Shown one piece after another: positions 1 through 9,200 of a stretch of DNA of 64,000 nucleotides. The position numbers and the translations under genes were made by a program. Source of the stretch: Saussurea involucrata. Its lineage: Eukaryota; Streptophyta; Magnoliopsida; Asterales; Asteraceae. The DNA is taken from NCBI GenBank assembly GCA_033807775.1, contig CM066327.1:91782295-91846294 (forward strand), read 5' to 3'. The notes under the pieces were generated by a model. The model searched no databases. It saw only the letters and a list, made by a program, of their open reading frames with translations, and was not told the origin of the DNA. Position 1 is the stretch's first letter. Each line of letters begins with the position of its first letter.

Positions 1-120
1 TAAGGCATAGCAGGGTCTTCACCTTCTAAGAAGAGAATCATCCTATTTTACCATAGATTAAAATTATCTCTGGGGTTTTGCAAGAGAACCATTGTCAATA
101 TAGTTTGTGTTGGTAGCCAT
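1..120 (-). pseudogene. Copia element F: start of gag (partial, frameshifted)
   Basis: Reading the minus strand from 120, an ATG opens a peptide beginning MATNTNYIDNGSLAKP. After a shift of frame comes RDNFNLW, a TAA codon, and NRMILFLEGEDPAM. This matches, in order, the start of the Copia gag seen elsewhere in the window (MAANTNNYFSGGSLTKP, then RDEYPQWKIQMIHFFEGTDKEA at 57442 leftward). It is therefore the N-terminus of a capsid precursor, cut by the window edge. A 1-nt shift after KP and the TAA show that it is broken. Its place, about 70 nt downstream of a primer-binding site and LTR on the same strand, fits gag. This short piece is what ties the D/F LTR family to Copia. Confidence 0.7.
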
Positions 121-188
121 TTTCAGAAATAGCAAGGAACAGAAATCTTAGTATAGATTAGATCTTGTTTATGAGATTAAACAAATCT

Positions 189-200
189 GCTCTGATACCA
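189..200 (-). other. Primer-binding site of element F (tRNA-iMet type)
   Basis: On the minus strand this reads TGGTATCAGAGC, the usual plant primer-binding site complementary to initiator tRNA-Met. It lies two bases inside the LTR end at 203, which sets F's orientation (transcribed leftward, off the window). Confidence 0.9.
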
Positions 201-202
201 CT

Positions 203-1197
203 TGTTGGTCCCGAAGGGCTATACAAGTTTGTAGAAGGGGGGGGGGGGAGGGGTTGAATACAAACACATAGATTTTACTTTTCTAAATTGTTTATTGATA
301 AATCATTAACAATTTACAGCTTGTTGCGGAACAAGATTAAGGAATAAACCTAAATCTAAACAAGTTGGAACACTAAGTTTCTTGCACTAAGAAAGAGAAG
401 GAAATTACTAATAATAACCTATCTCAAGATAAGAAGGATGACTTGACCAGAGTTAGCAAGTGACTCGTCCTGAGTTTTCGAGTGCTTAAAAAATGAAGCT
501 GGAGTCCTTCTTATATACTGCATGCATTTAATGCATCGCCGTTTATACTTTACACGTCGAAGCAGCTCATTGGTTGTATGTCATTGACCTTTGTAGACAA
601 CCTTAGTAGCCGCATGTTTGAACAGTGTAGTATCAGAGTGGTTGTACGATTTCAAACAATAAGGAGGTTCTTTTTTGACATATCGTACGAAGTTGTGCAA
701 GGGTGGTTAAGACAAAAATATTTTGTACGGAGGACTTCATGATCAGCTTTCGTTGATTCAGCGCTTTAACATTGTTTATCAGCGAATGATAAAGTTCAGC
801 GATAGCTGAAGTCTTGTACTTGATACTTCACGTTGAGTGGAAAAATCTGAGTCTTCGCTGATCCGCATCAGTTCATTAGGAGACTTGTCGCTGGTTCTTG
901 AGCTTGATCTTCGACTTCAGCGTAGAACCTATGTTGACGTGAAATTTGTCTTCAGGGATCATAAGTAAACAACTAACTTATCAGCGATCACCATAAGGAC
1001 TGAACAGGCTCAAAGCATTATGGTGAACAGTGTTTGCTGAATGTTTAATCTAAAGAGCGAGAGTTCCTATCAGCGGTACTGTATGGTCTTAGTACTTATC
1101 AGCGATAGTGAAACTCTGATACATATTATTTACTTACAATTTTCACTAAGTATTTAAGAGAGGGTCATTATCAAATCACTGAGGGTTTGGATCAACA
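203..1197 (-). repeat. 5' LTR of Copia-type element F (minus strand)
   Basis: A 995-bp LTR. Read on the minus strand it begins TGTTGATCCAAACCC and ends GGGACCAACA (TG...CA with short inverted ends). It is the inverted, clearly diverged relative of the plus-strand LTR at 3780-4731. A TATA box (TATATAA, minus, 511-517) follows a CATGCA/TGCATG pair, and a poly-G run lies at about 238-248. The short motif TCAGCG/CGCTGA recurs about nine times. The outer edge at 1197 abuts element D's ORF, so F appears to have inserted into D. GAGAT (1198-1202) is the candidate target-site copy; its partner lies off the window. Confidence 0.9.
511..517 (-). promoter_or_regulatory. TATA box of the F LTR
   Basis: TATATAA on the minus strand, directly after an ATGCATTAAATGCATGC stretch. 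The same arrangement occurs in the D LTR (TATA at 4445-4450), so it is a conserved LTR promoter core. Confidence 0.65.
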
Positions 1198-3508
1198 GAG
1201 ATCGTTGATTAGAAAGCCTCCAGTGCTGATCTAGAGAAGATGGATGGCAACATTGCAAGCTTTGCTGCTACTCTTGCTGAAAACTCTACTGCCATCAACA
1301 ATCTCAACCTCTCCTATACTAACCTGTCCAGCGAAGTCACAGTGCTGAAGACATAAGTGTCCTTCTTAATGACAGATGTCAGCACTGCCACCAATCTACT
1401 GCAACAAATCCTCGATCGCCTGAATGCTGCTACCTGTGCTCCTTCACATTTTACTCAGGTAGATCGAGAGAATCTTCAAAGACTCGCTCCTGCTATATCT
1501 GGCCTAGACGACAAATTAGCAGTGGTTGAATTATGCATGGGACTCACTGGCCAAGAAGACAGTGATTCTCATACTGATGTTGATATTCCACTTGCCTCCC
1601 CTCCTCGTCATGAGGAAGAGGGGGAGAAGAATGATGAAGGTCTTCCCCATAATGCTGAGGGGGAGACAAATGAAACCACTGCTGCTACTTCTTCTGCACA
1701 ACCCCAGGAAGTTGAAAACCCTGAGGGAACCGAGAAACCTCCCTCTGTATCTGAGGGGGAGCAACTCGATGAGGAAACTGAAGCTGCTGCTGACGTGACC
1801 GAACCTTACGCTGATGATGTCGAGTGTGAAGAAGAAGCTGAAGACGATGAAGCTGTCGACATCTCTGAAGACGAACCATCATCAACTCATAAAAATGATG
1901 ATGATGATGACGATGATGATGATGATGACTTCTTCTTTGTTGAGCCCAAGAAGGTCCCTGAGAAAGGGATTTCGATAAGTGAACCATCAGGGGAGACGAC
2001 TAAGACAAATCCTGCAGCGTCTGAAGCTGATAAAGGCAAAAACAAAGGCCTCGCTGCAGAAGGCAATCTGGCCATCCGTCAGATAAAGCCAGTTTGTCAG
2101 GTACAATATCTTCTATTCCCTTACTCAGCATCTTTCCTCTATCCCTTCACAATCTCAATCCTTTTATCCATAAAACCTCTATACACTTAAACCCCGTTCT
2201 TTTCTCTATCTCTTTCTTCCCATAATCTTACATAAACGATCATTGTGTTTTAGCTAGTCCTCTCCCCTGCTTGAGGATCCAGCTGAAGTCCCCACTGCTG
2301 CACCAACAATAATCCCAGCCACAAGAGCTGAAGAAATAATCCCGGTCTTGGATTTAATCACTAAGACCGATGAACCTGAAGAACAACTTCTCTCTCACAA
2401 AAACAGACCTTCCTTAGCTCCTCAAAAGCTAAGTGAAGAGGATCAGAAAAGGAGAGAAGAAATGATCAAGAAGTTCGAGGATCAACGAATCATCCTCCCT
2501 CGCTCCAAAGTCCCTGTTCCCACAAAGTTCAGGTTATCAAAGAAAGAGTTCGTTGATCATCTTAAAGCCAAAAGATTACTCGCTGAAAAGAAGGAAGCTG
2601 AAGAAAAAGATAAGGCCCTCGCCATCCAGCTTGCCTAAGAATCGGTGAATGACCCCAAACTGAAAAGAACTCCCATCGAAGTCCAACGTCAGTTATGGGA
2701 AGACGCCCAGAAGATCGTTGAAGAAAAGACCAAGGTATCTGATTCTACCTTGGAATGGTGCAAAAAAAGACTGCACTATCGATATCGGGCTGCCAGAATT
2801 CACAAGGTGATCATCAGAGGAAAAACGACCATAGATGTTCCAGTTGTTAAGGTCGATCTATTCAGAGAAAACGGTACCAAGGAAAACATCAATGCTGCTA
2901 CGATCAATAAGTACGGTTTCTCTGAATGGTTGGAGATGCGAATAGCCATTCAGCGATCTAGCTCACAATATAGGAGTCATGTCGAAAAAATCATAAATTC
3001 TCAGATCGACTTGGTTTCTTCTATTGTGGATATTCCTCCGCCTCCTCCTCTTGCGACTCAACGAAGAAGGGCCTCTACAAAGAAAAAGTCCAAACCATCA
3101 GATTCAGGTCCTCCTATCCGGAACGAAACAGGTATTGGTTTTTCACGTGCTGAAGTACTTGGTCCTGATCCTGATCTCTCAGCGCTGGATACCTCTCTGC
3201 CACCTGGTGAACGTTTCGTCCCTGGTAAAGTCATAAGCAATCCTTATGGTATCTTCTTACTCGACTACGATGAAGGACAACGTTTTCAACGTGTCTCTGA
3301 GCTTCCCATCACTCCCATTGAACAGCTCACGGATCTCATTTATTGGTGTGAATTGAGACGCGATCTTCAGGCACGATATCCCAAGCCCTTAATCTTTGCT
3401 GAAGCAAAGAATAAACGAGATCAAGGAGTAACGGTCCCTGACTGGATGATACCTACAACAAAGACCCTTGATGAACTTCTCGTTAAGGAAGAACCTTTTG
3501 AAGGCTGA
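1198..3508 (+). pseudogene. Element D: envelope-like 3' ORF, two exons, with stops
   Basis: I reconstruct one gene in two exons. Exon 1 runs to 2100 (frame of ATG 1240) and exon 2 from 2258 to 3508. Exon 1 holds a heptad-like, coiled-coil-prone start (about 1240-1500), then a Glu/Asp/Ser/Thr-rich stretch with a poly-Asp run (about 1897-1928). Exon 2 holds a Lys/Glu-rich helix (about 2420-2630) and a basic-aromatic region (2645-3500) with a PPPPPL stretch. In-frame stops at 1210, 1354 and 2636 look like single-base changes. The ORF ends 271 bp before the 3' LTR, where SIRE/Maximus Copia elements carry their 'envelope-like' ORF. I see no signal peptide or membrane segment, so the name rests on position only. 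The 5' part is cut at 1198 by element F. Confidence 0.65.
2101..2257 (+). other. Probable spliceosomal intron in D's envelope-like ORF
   Basis: The donor is CAG|GTACAA at 2100/2101 and the acceptor TTTTAGCTAG|TCC at 2257/2258. The 157 bp between are T/C-rich, as plant introns are, and hold stops in the exon 1 frame. Removing exactly this piece joins the exon 1 frame (phase 0) to TCC TCT CCC CTG at 2258, which runs open to 2636 and, past one stop, to 3508. The alternative AG four bases earlier would lead straight into a TGA. No other copy in the window allows a test. Confidence 0.6.
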
Positions 3509-3779
3509 TAGGATTTCCTTGTAATCTTTCTATCTTTATCAGCTTACCTCTTTTGTACTTGTAATTTAAATTTGTTGTACTTGTAATTTTTCTACTTCCC
3601 TCTGTAATCTTATACGAAGTTAAAAGAAAATTTTCAGCGAATGTACTTTACTCCATCAGTACTTAAAAGATCACAGAAAACAGTAAAAGGAACAAATATT
3701 TTATGAGTTCTTTTTATCCTTATGTTTTCATACTTAGCAATTTTCTTTGTTGCTAAATCATAATCAAATAGGGGGAGAT
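3509..3779 (+). other. 3' untranslated spacer and polypurine tract of element D
   Basis: AT-rich, no ORF. It contains a short direct repeat (TTGTACTTGTAATTT, twice near 3553-3592) and ends in the polypurine tract AGGGGGAGA (about 3769-3778), which primes plus-strand DNA synthesis directly before the 3' LTR. Confidence 0.8.
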
Positions 3780-4404
3780 TGTTGATCCAAACCCTTAGTG
3801 ATTTGATAATGACCCTCTCTTAAACACTTAGTGAAAATTGTAAGTAAACAATATGTATTAGAGTTTCAGTATCGCTGATAAGTACTAGGACTTTACAGTA
3901 CCACTGATAGGAACTCTCGCTCTTTAGATTAGACATTCAGCGAACACTGTTCATCCAGTAGCTCTAAGCCTGTTCAGTCTCTGTGATGATCGCTGATAAG
4001 TTATAGTTGTTTACTTATGATCCCTGAAGACAAGTCTCACGTCAACATAGGTTCTACGCTGAAGTCGAAGATCAAGCCCAAGAACCAGTGACAAGTCTAC
4101 TAATGAACTGATGCGGATATCAGCGAAGCAAGACCTGTCCACTCAACGTGAAGTATCAAGTAGAAGACTTCAGCAGTCGCTGAGCTTTATTATTCGCTGA
4201 TAAAGAACTGTTCAACGAACGCTGATCATGAGGTCTACTCTACAAGTTACTTTTGTCTATCCCCTTGCACGTCTCCGTACGAAATGTCAGAACAGACCTC
4301 CCTTCTGTCTAGAATCGTACAACAAACTCTGATTCTACACTGTGCACCATGCGGCTACTAAGGTTGTCTACAAAGGTCAAAACATGCAACCACTCAGATG
4401 CTGC

Positions 4405-4450
4405 CACGTGTAAAGTAACATTGCCATGCATTAAATGCATGCAGTATATA
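4405..4450 (+). promoter_or_regulatory. LTR promoter core: G-box, RY pair, TATA
   Basis: CACGTG (4405-4410, within CCACGTGT, an ABRE-like G-box) is followed by CATGCATTAAATGCATGC with two RY motifs, then TATATA (4445-4450). G-boxes are bound by bZIP/bHLH factors and RY motifs by B3-domain factors. The core recurs in every array unit at +4469/4470-bp steps. Confidence 0.55.
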
Positions 4451-4648
4451 ATGAAGAACCCTACTTCAGAATTGAAGTGCTCAGCCATCTTCTTCTTTCT
4501 CTCTTAGTGTTAGAATATTATTCGTAATATTCTTATATCCTTTCTATCTTATTTCTAGTGCAAGAAACTTAGTGTTCTTAACTTGTTTAGATTAGGTTAA
4601 TCCTTAATCTTGTTCCGCAACAAGTTGTAAATTATTTTAAGATTTATC

Positions 4649-4654
4649 AATAAA
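4649..4654 (+). terminator. Poly(A) signal in the D LTR
   Basis: AATAAA about 77 bp before the LTR end, within TTTATCAATAAACAATTT. The same string is present in the F LTR and in each array copy. It is the likely signal that ends element transcripts. Confidence 0.5.
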
Positions 4655-4731
4655 CAATTTAGAAAGTAAAAATCGTGTGTTTGTATTCAACCCCCCCTTC
4701 TACAAACTTGTATAACCCTTCGGGACCAACA

Positions 4732-7700
4732 GTTTCTCTGTGGGTTGATGCTTCGGCTTTTTCTTCTTTGGTTCCTCTGTCAGTATTCCCTTGCCTTTGT
4801 CTTTTGCCTTTGGCTGGAGATCTTATTGTAGTGGTGGGATTACCTCTGTTGGTTTTAACTGTTGAGCTTCTGAGGACTTAGTTGTAGGTGTTTCAATAGG
4901 ATTTGCGGGGGTTGCCTCTGTTGGATTTGACACTTGTGTTTCTGAGGTCTTGATTGGGGATGTGGGTTTGGTTGGTGAGGATTCTGCTGATTTGCTCATA
5001 TATTTTCTTTCGTGAGCAATGGATTTGGTTCTGGTTTTGGGTGTGGGAGATGGGGGGTTTTGTTGTTTCAGCTTCTGGTGTAGGGGATTTGTCTTCTTCG
5101 GAAGATGTGTGGATTTGAAATTGTTCACGGGTTGGCACAACTTCTCCGAATATAGAGGTTGTTTCCACAGAGGTGGGTATTGCGTCTGTGGTCTTCTGTT
5201 GTTGGGGAGTTTCTTCTTGGGTTTCAGTTGGGGGTGCTTGGGATATAGGTTCTGCTGATATTGGCGTTGGTGCAGGTAAACCTATGTCTGCAGCTTTGTC
5301 TTGTGTCTCTTTCTCCCCCTCAGGATGATCTGATGAATCATCGGAGTCATCATCAGAGTCATCCTGACCCTTTTCTTTTGTACCCTCTGCTCTGCACGAA
5401 GCTTCTGGCTTCTTCGGTGGAGTGGCACCTGCTGCTATTAGTTTTGCGCATACGTCATCACAGAGACCAAGGAGACTGTGAACCTCTACCTCTGTGTTGT
5501 AGCGCAGTTTGCCGACGCTTTTTCGGAAGTCCTTGACATAATTGGCGTTGGCAGCAGTGAAGGCTTGTTGAGCTCTGTTACTTGGTCGATTACCCCTTGT
5601 CCAACTTTTGTTAGTCGAGCTCTGGTCATGTAGTCAGAAGGCTTCATGGCCAGAGTCTCCCTTGTTGTTTGTTCTTGAACTTGCTCTAAGGCCGTCTTCA
5701 AGTCCTCTGGTGTAACGCCAGCAGGGGGATTGTTCTTTCAGCTTTTTCAGCAAGTCTTTGACAGAGCTTTGGAAGGCAGAGGTTGTGGCTTTCTCATATT
5801 CAGAAGCGGTGGTGGTAGCAGAGGTTGATGCAGTTTCTTTCATTTGAGCACAGGCCTGTTTCACCTCTGTGGATAGGTTATCCACTTTGGTGGTCAGTTC
5901 AGAAATGGCCTTCCTTGTTGATTCTGCAAAAGCATCAAGAGAGCTTTTCAACTCTCCTAACGAAGTGGTCACAGAGGTGACAAGGGTTTGGAACTCATTC
6001 CTTGCGACATGTGAGCCTGGTGGAACCTCTGGGGGAACACATTCGTCCCCAGAGTGAATCCATGTTCCTGGGATACCTTCTTTCGTCCCTGTTTGTACGT
6101 TAAGGATGGAAGGATTTCCTTCTGATACTTGAGCAGACGTTTTTGAGGCCTCGTGCTCTACAGAAGTTCCGGTGAGAACATTGTCCTTATCCACTCCAGA
6201 GATGGGTACAGGAATATCCTTAGGTTGACTAGGGGACTTGTCTAGAGTCCCTTCGTCTCTGTGCACTCTAAGCTCCTCTGAAGAGCCTGTTGGATCTATA
6301 AGTGTGTGCGTGTCAGAGGAAACAAATTCCTCTGTAGGGATTTTTGTTGTGATCATGGGCGATGGATCACGAACTAAGGGTAAGTCCTTTTGAGAGGACT
6401 CCCCTGAAATGGTTTCCCCGGCTAAGATTGGTACAGAGGTAGAAAGAGTTACCTCTGCCCGGTCAGTTTGGGTTGGGGTCGAGTTGTAGTGCTCTTTTTC
6501 AGTAACATCTTCTGCCACTAGACTGGCGATGTTAGAAGTGTGGGTTGCACTGGGAGTTGGTTGGGGATGTGTGCCTCTTCTAACTACGACATCTTTTCTA
6601 GATTCCTCCTCTGTTGAGCATCCTACCACTACTTCACCATCTATTGTCTCAGCCTCTTTCTCTGCTTTATAGCTCACGACTTCTATTCTAACTTCTGGGC
6701 TTTTCCCTAGCGAATCATAGCAGGGATGAGTCTCAATCAGAGCTTTTACGTGAGGTTGATAAAGACCTTCTTTTAATTGGTCATCTTTCTCTTCATCAGT
6801 TTCCACCATATCCTCTGTAGCAACCGCTTCTTTTGGACTTCTTCTTAGAACATCATATCCGGGTTGGGTGAAGGGGTTATGAAGTACTTCTGGAGTCGCA
6901 GACTGAATATTCTGTGGGGTTTGGTCATCTTCATCCAAGTCAGAAGAGATTCTAAAGTCTGGCGCTTCTGTTAAATGATGAGATAGGGCTTCTGCGTTCC
7001 ATCCAGAAGGGTCTAAAGAGTCTGCAATTCCGGGTTGTTGGAGGAAGGCAGAAAAGTCACCCTGATCGTCTGCATAATGGATTGGCATTGGGGAGAGCAG
7101 AGGTTGTTCACGGGTTTCTTCTGCTGTTCCGTCCATTTCAACTCCCTCTGCGATGGTTTGCAGAGGAGTGTGGGGTTTCTTGGTCTTCTTCTTGCTTTTC
7201 TTTCTTTTAGGCTTGGGGCACCCTCCTCAGAAGACTTGTGTTTTCTTTTCTTCTGTTTGTCTTTTGGAGGAGGAGGTGCAGAGGATTCAACTACTGTTTC
7301 TGTAGGAGGGTATTGTTGGGTTTGTGTAGCACTAGTAGAGGTGCCCTCTACAGTCTTCCTTGATTTTGAGGCCTTTGTTTTCCTTTTGGTGGGTGTGACA
7401 GAGGATTTTTGCCTAGAGGCAGAGTGTTCGAGCTGGCTCCTCTGTTGATGGAATCGAGACTGTATTTGCTTATGCTTTGCCCAGGCTTTTGCCCACTTCT
7501 CATCACTCATTCTTTCCACTACCTGGTCTCCTATTTGGGCTCCTAGATGTGGGGGTGTCACTGGACTCGGTTCTGGAGTCCTGTGATCACGTATATATTT
7601 TAGTCTAAGCCCCTCATCGCTTGCATAAGTCAAAAGTTTGGTTGGCAGAGGTCTGCAGAAGTTGTATCAATCCTCGTGCATTGTTGGGGCGTTTCTTGCC

Positions 7701-8598
7701 AAAGGGTAGGTTTTTACAGTTGGGCCCTCCATTGGCCATTTTTCCAAGAGCAACAGAGGTTCTAGTAGGACACCTAGAATCCTCTGAAATTGTAATGGGG
7801 GAAGTTCTTCAGTTGTGGGTCCTTTGGCCCTTTGGGAGGAGATTCTTCGATCAATAGTGTTGATCATTTCCTGCATCATTAGGGTGGCATAGTCCAGAGG
7901 TAGATCGTAGTATACCCCATACATAATGGCCGTGATTTGGTGAGAAGTTTGGTCTGGACTGCCCACCTTCCCAGTAAGACATCTGTTGAGAATGGAGAAG
8001 AGAGTATTCCACAAAGGTGGGAATCTATTTCTTCTAAAGTAATTTCTCTTCTTCAGATGTGTGTTGTACCCCAACATTTCTACAAATCTGCAGAGGTCTT
8101 CATCTGATGGTTCCTCAGCATACTTATTTATACCCAGAAGACCTCTGGTAGGTAGAGCAAACTCAAGGGAGAACATTGTTCTGTTGAACTTGAGTTCGAG
8201 GTATTCAGATTGATCAGGTTTGGAAATGTAACCCTTGATTTGTCTATCTTGTGAATCAAAATGGCAACTCTGCCAGAATTGGTAAAGGTATCTAGCAGGG
8301 ATCTTCTTCACGTTCTTGGATAAGAGAGGGAAAAGGTAGTGGTTCTCCAGAATGTTCAGAAGAATGGCATGTTTTCCCCAAATGCGGTTCTGGAGGGAAC
8401 AAGGTAATGGTTATTGGGTTTTAGGGGAAGGTTTCGGCCAAAGTGATCATGTTCTAAGAAGTTTTGCAGGTGGGGGGTCGGAGCAAAATCTGCTGCATCA
8501 CTGGAGTTGTCTTGTTCTAGGTCTCTGGCTATGTCAGGGTTTTGTGAGTGTTCTGAATGTGCAGTGGAGTTCGCCGGAGATCTCGAAGTGGAAGCCAT
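4732..8598 (-). pseudogene. Copia B envelope-like ORF, array unit 1
   Basis: On the minus strand from ATG 8598 the product starts MASTSRSPANSTAHSEHS. It has a conserved globular N-terminal domain (about 300 residues, with FNRTMFSLEF, PPLWNTLFSILNRCLTGK and YGVYYDLPLDYATLMM), then Lys-rich, then long Ser/Thr/Pro/Glu-rich and coiled-coil-prone parts. It matches the plus-strand ORF of Copia A (50575-55574) along its length, up to where D interrupts it. It is broken by a 1-bp deletion near 8370 (shared only with unit 2), a TGA after MHED (7667), a 1-nt shift after EEGAP (about 7220), shifts near 5740 and 5560, an extra C near 5055, a TAG near 5282 (GACAGAGGT changed to GACATAGGT), and a TAA after PPLQ (4823). 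Confidence 0.8.
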
Positions 8599-8631
8599 TG
8601 TTTCTTTCTTTGAAGAATAGAGAAGAATGGG

Positions 8632-9200
8632 GAAGACTTCAGCAGTCGCTGAGCTTTATTATTCGCTGATAAAGAACTGTTCAACGAACGCTGATCATGA
8701 GGTCTACTCTACAAGTTACTTTTGTCTATCCCCTTGCACGTCTCCGTACGAAATGTCAGAACAGACCTCCCTTCTGTCTAGAATCGTACAACAAACTCTG
8801 ATTCTACACTGTGCACCATGCGGCTACTAAGGTTGTCTACAAAGGTCAAAACATGCAACCACTCAGATGCTGCCACGTGTAAAGTAACATTGCCATGCAT
8901 TAAATGCATGCAGTATATAATGAAGAACCCTACTTCAGAATTGAAGTGCTCAGCCATCTTCTTCTTTCTCTCTTAGTGTTAGAATATTATTCGTAATATT
9001 CTTATATCCTTTCTATCTTATTTCTAGTGCAAGAAACTTAGTGTTCTTAACTTGTTTAGATTAGGTTAATCCTTAATCTTGTTCCGCAACAAGTTGTAAA
9101 TTATTTTAAGATTTATCAATAAACAATTTAGAAAGTAAAAATCGTGTGTTTGTATTCAACCCCCCCTTCTACAAACTTGTATAACCCTTCGGGACCAACA
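8632..9200 (+). repeat. Partial D LTR (3' 569 bp) in array unit 2
   Basis: Near-identical to 4163-4731, including G-box, TATA and AATAAA. It is bounded on the left by the GGGGAAG|ACTTCAG junction and on the right by the LTR end CCAACA. Confidence 0.95.

Larger units (their letters stand above)
3780..4731 (+). repeat. 3' LTR of element D
   Basis: A 952-bp LTR, TGTTGATCC...GGGACCAACA, directly after a polypurine tract. It contains a G-box, paired RY (CATGCA) motifs, a TATA box and a poly(A) signal. TCAGCG/CGCTGA half-sites occur about eight times. The sequence to its right (4732 on) is the envelope-like ORF of Copia B on the minus strand, so D inserted there; GTTTC (4732-4736) is the candidate target duplication. 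Its 3' 569 bp (4163-4731) were later copied as part of the tandem array. Confidence 0.92.

Noticed and set aside
1531..2075. Minus-strand frames rich in His and Ser opposite element D's acidic ORF
   Set aside because: They are mirror images of the poly-Asp/Glu codons (GAT/GAA repeats) and not genes.
1240..3508. Reading the acidic, intron-containing ORF as a host nuclear gene
   Set aside because: It ends 271 bp before a polypurine tract and LTR on the same strand, has several stops, and sits where SIRE-type elements keep their 3' ORF.
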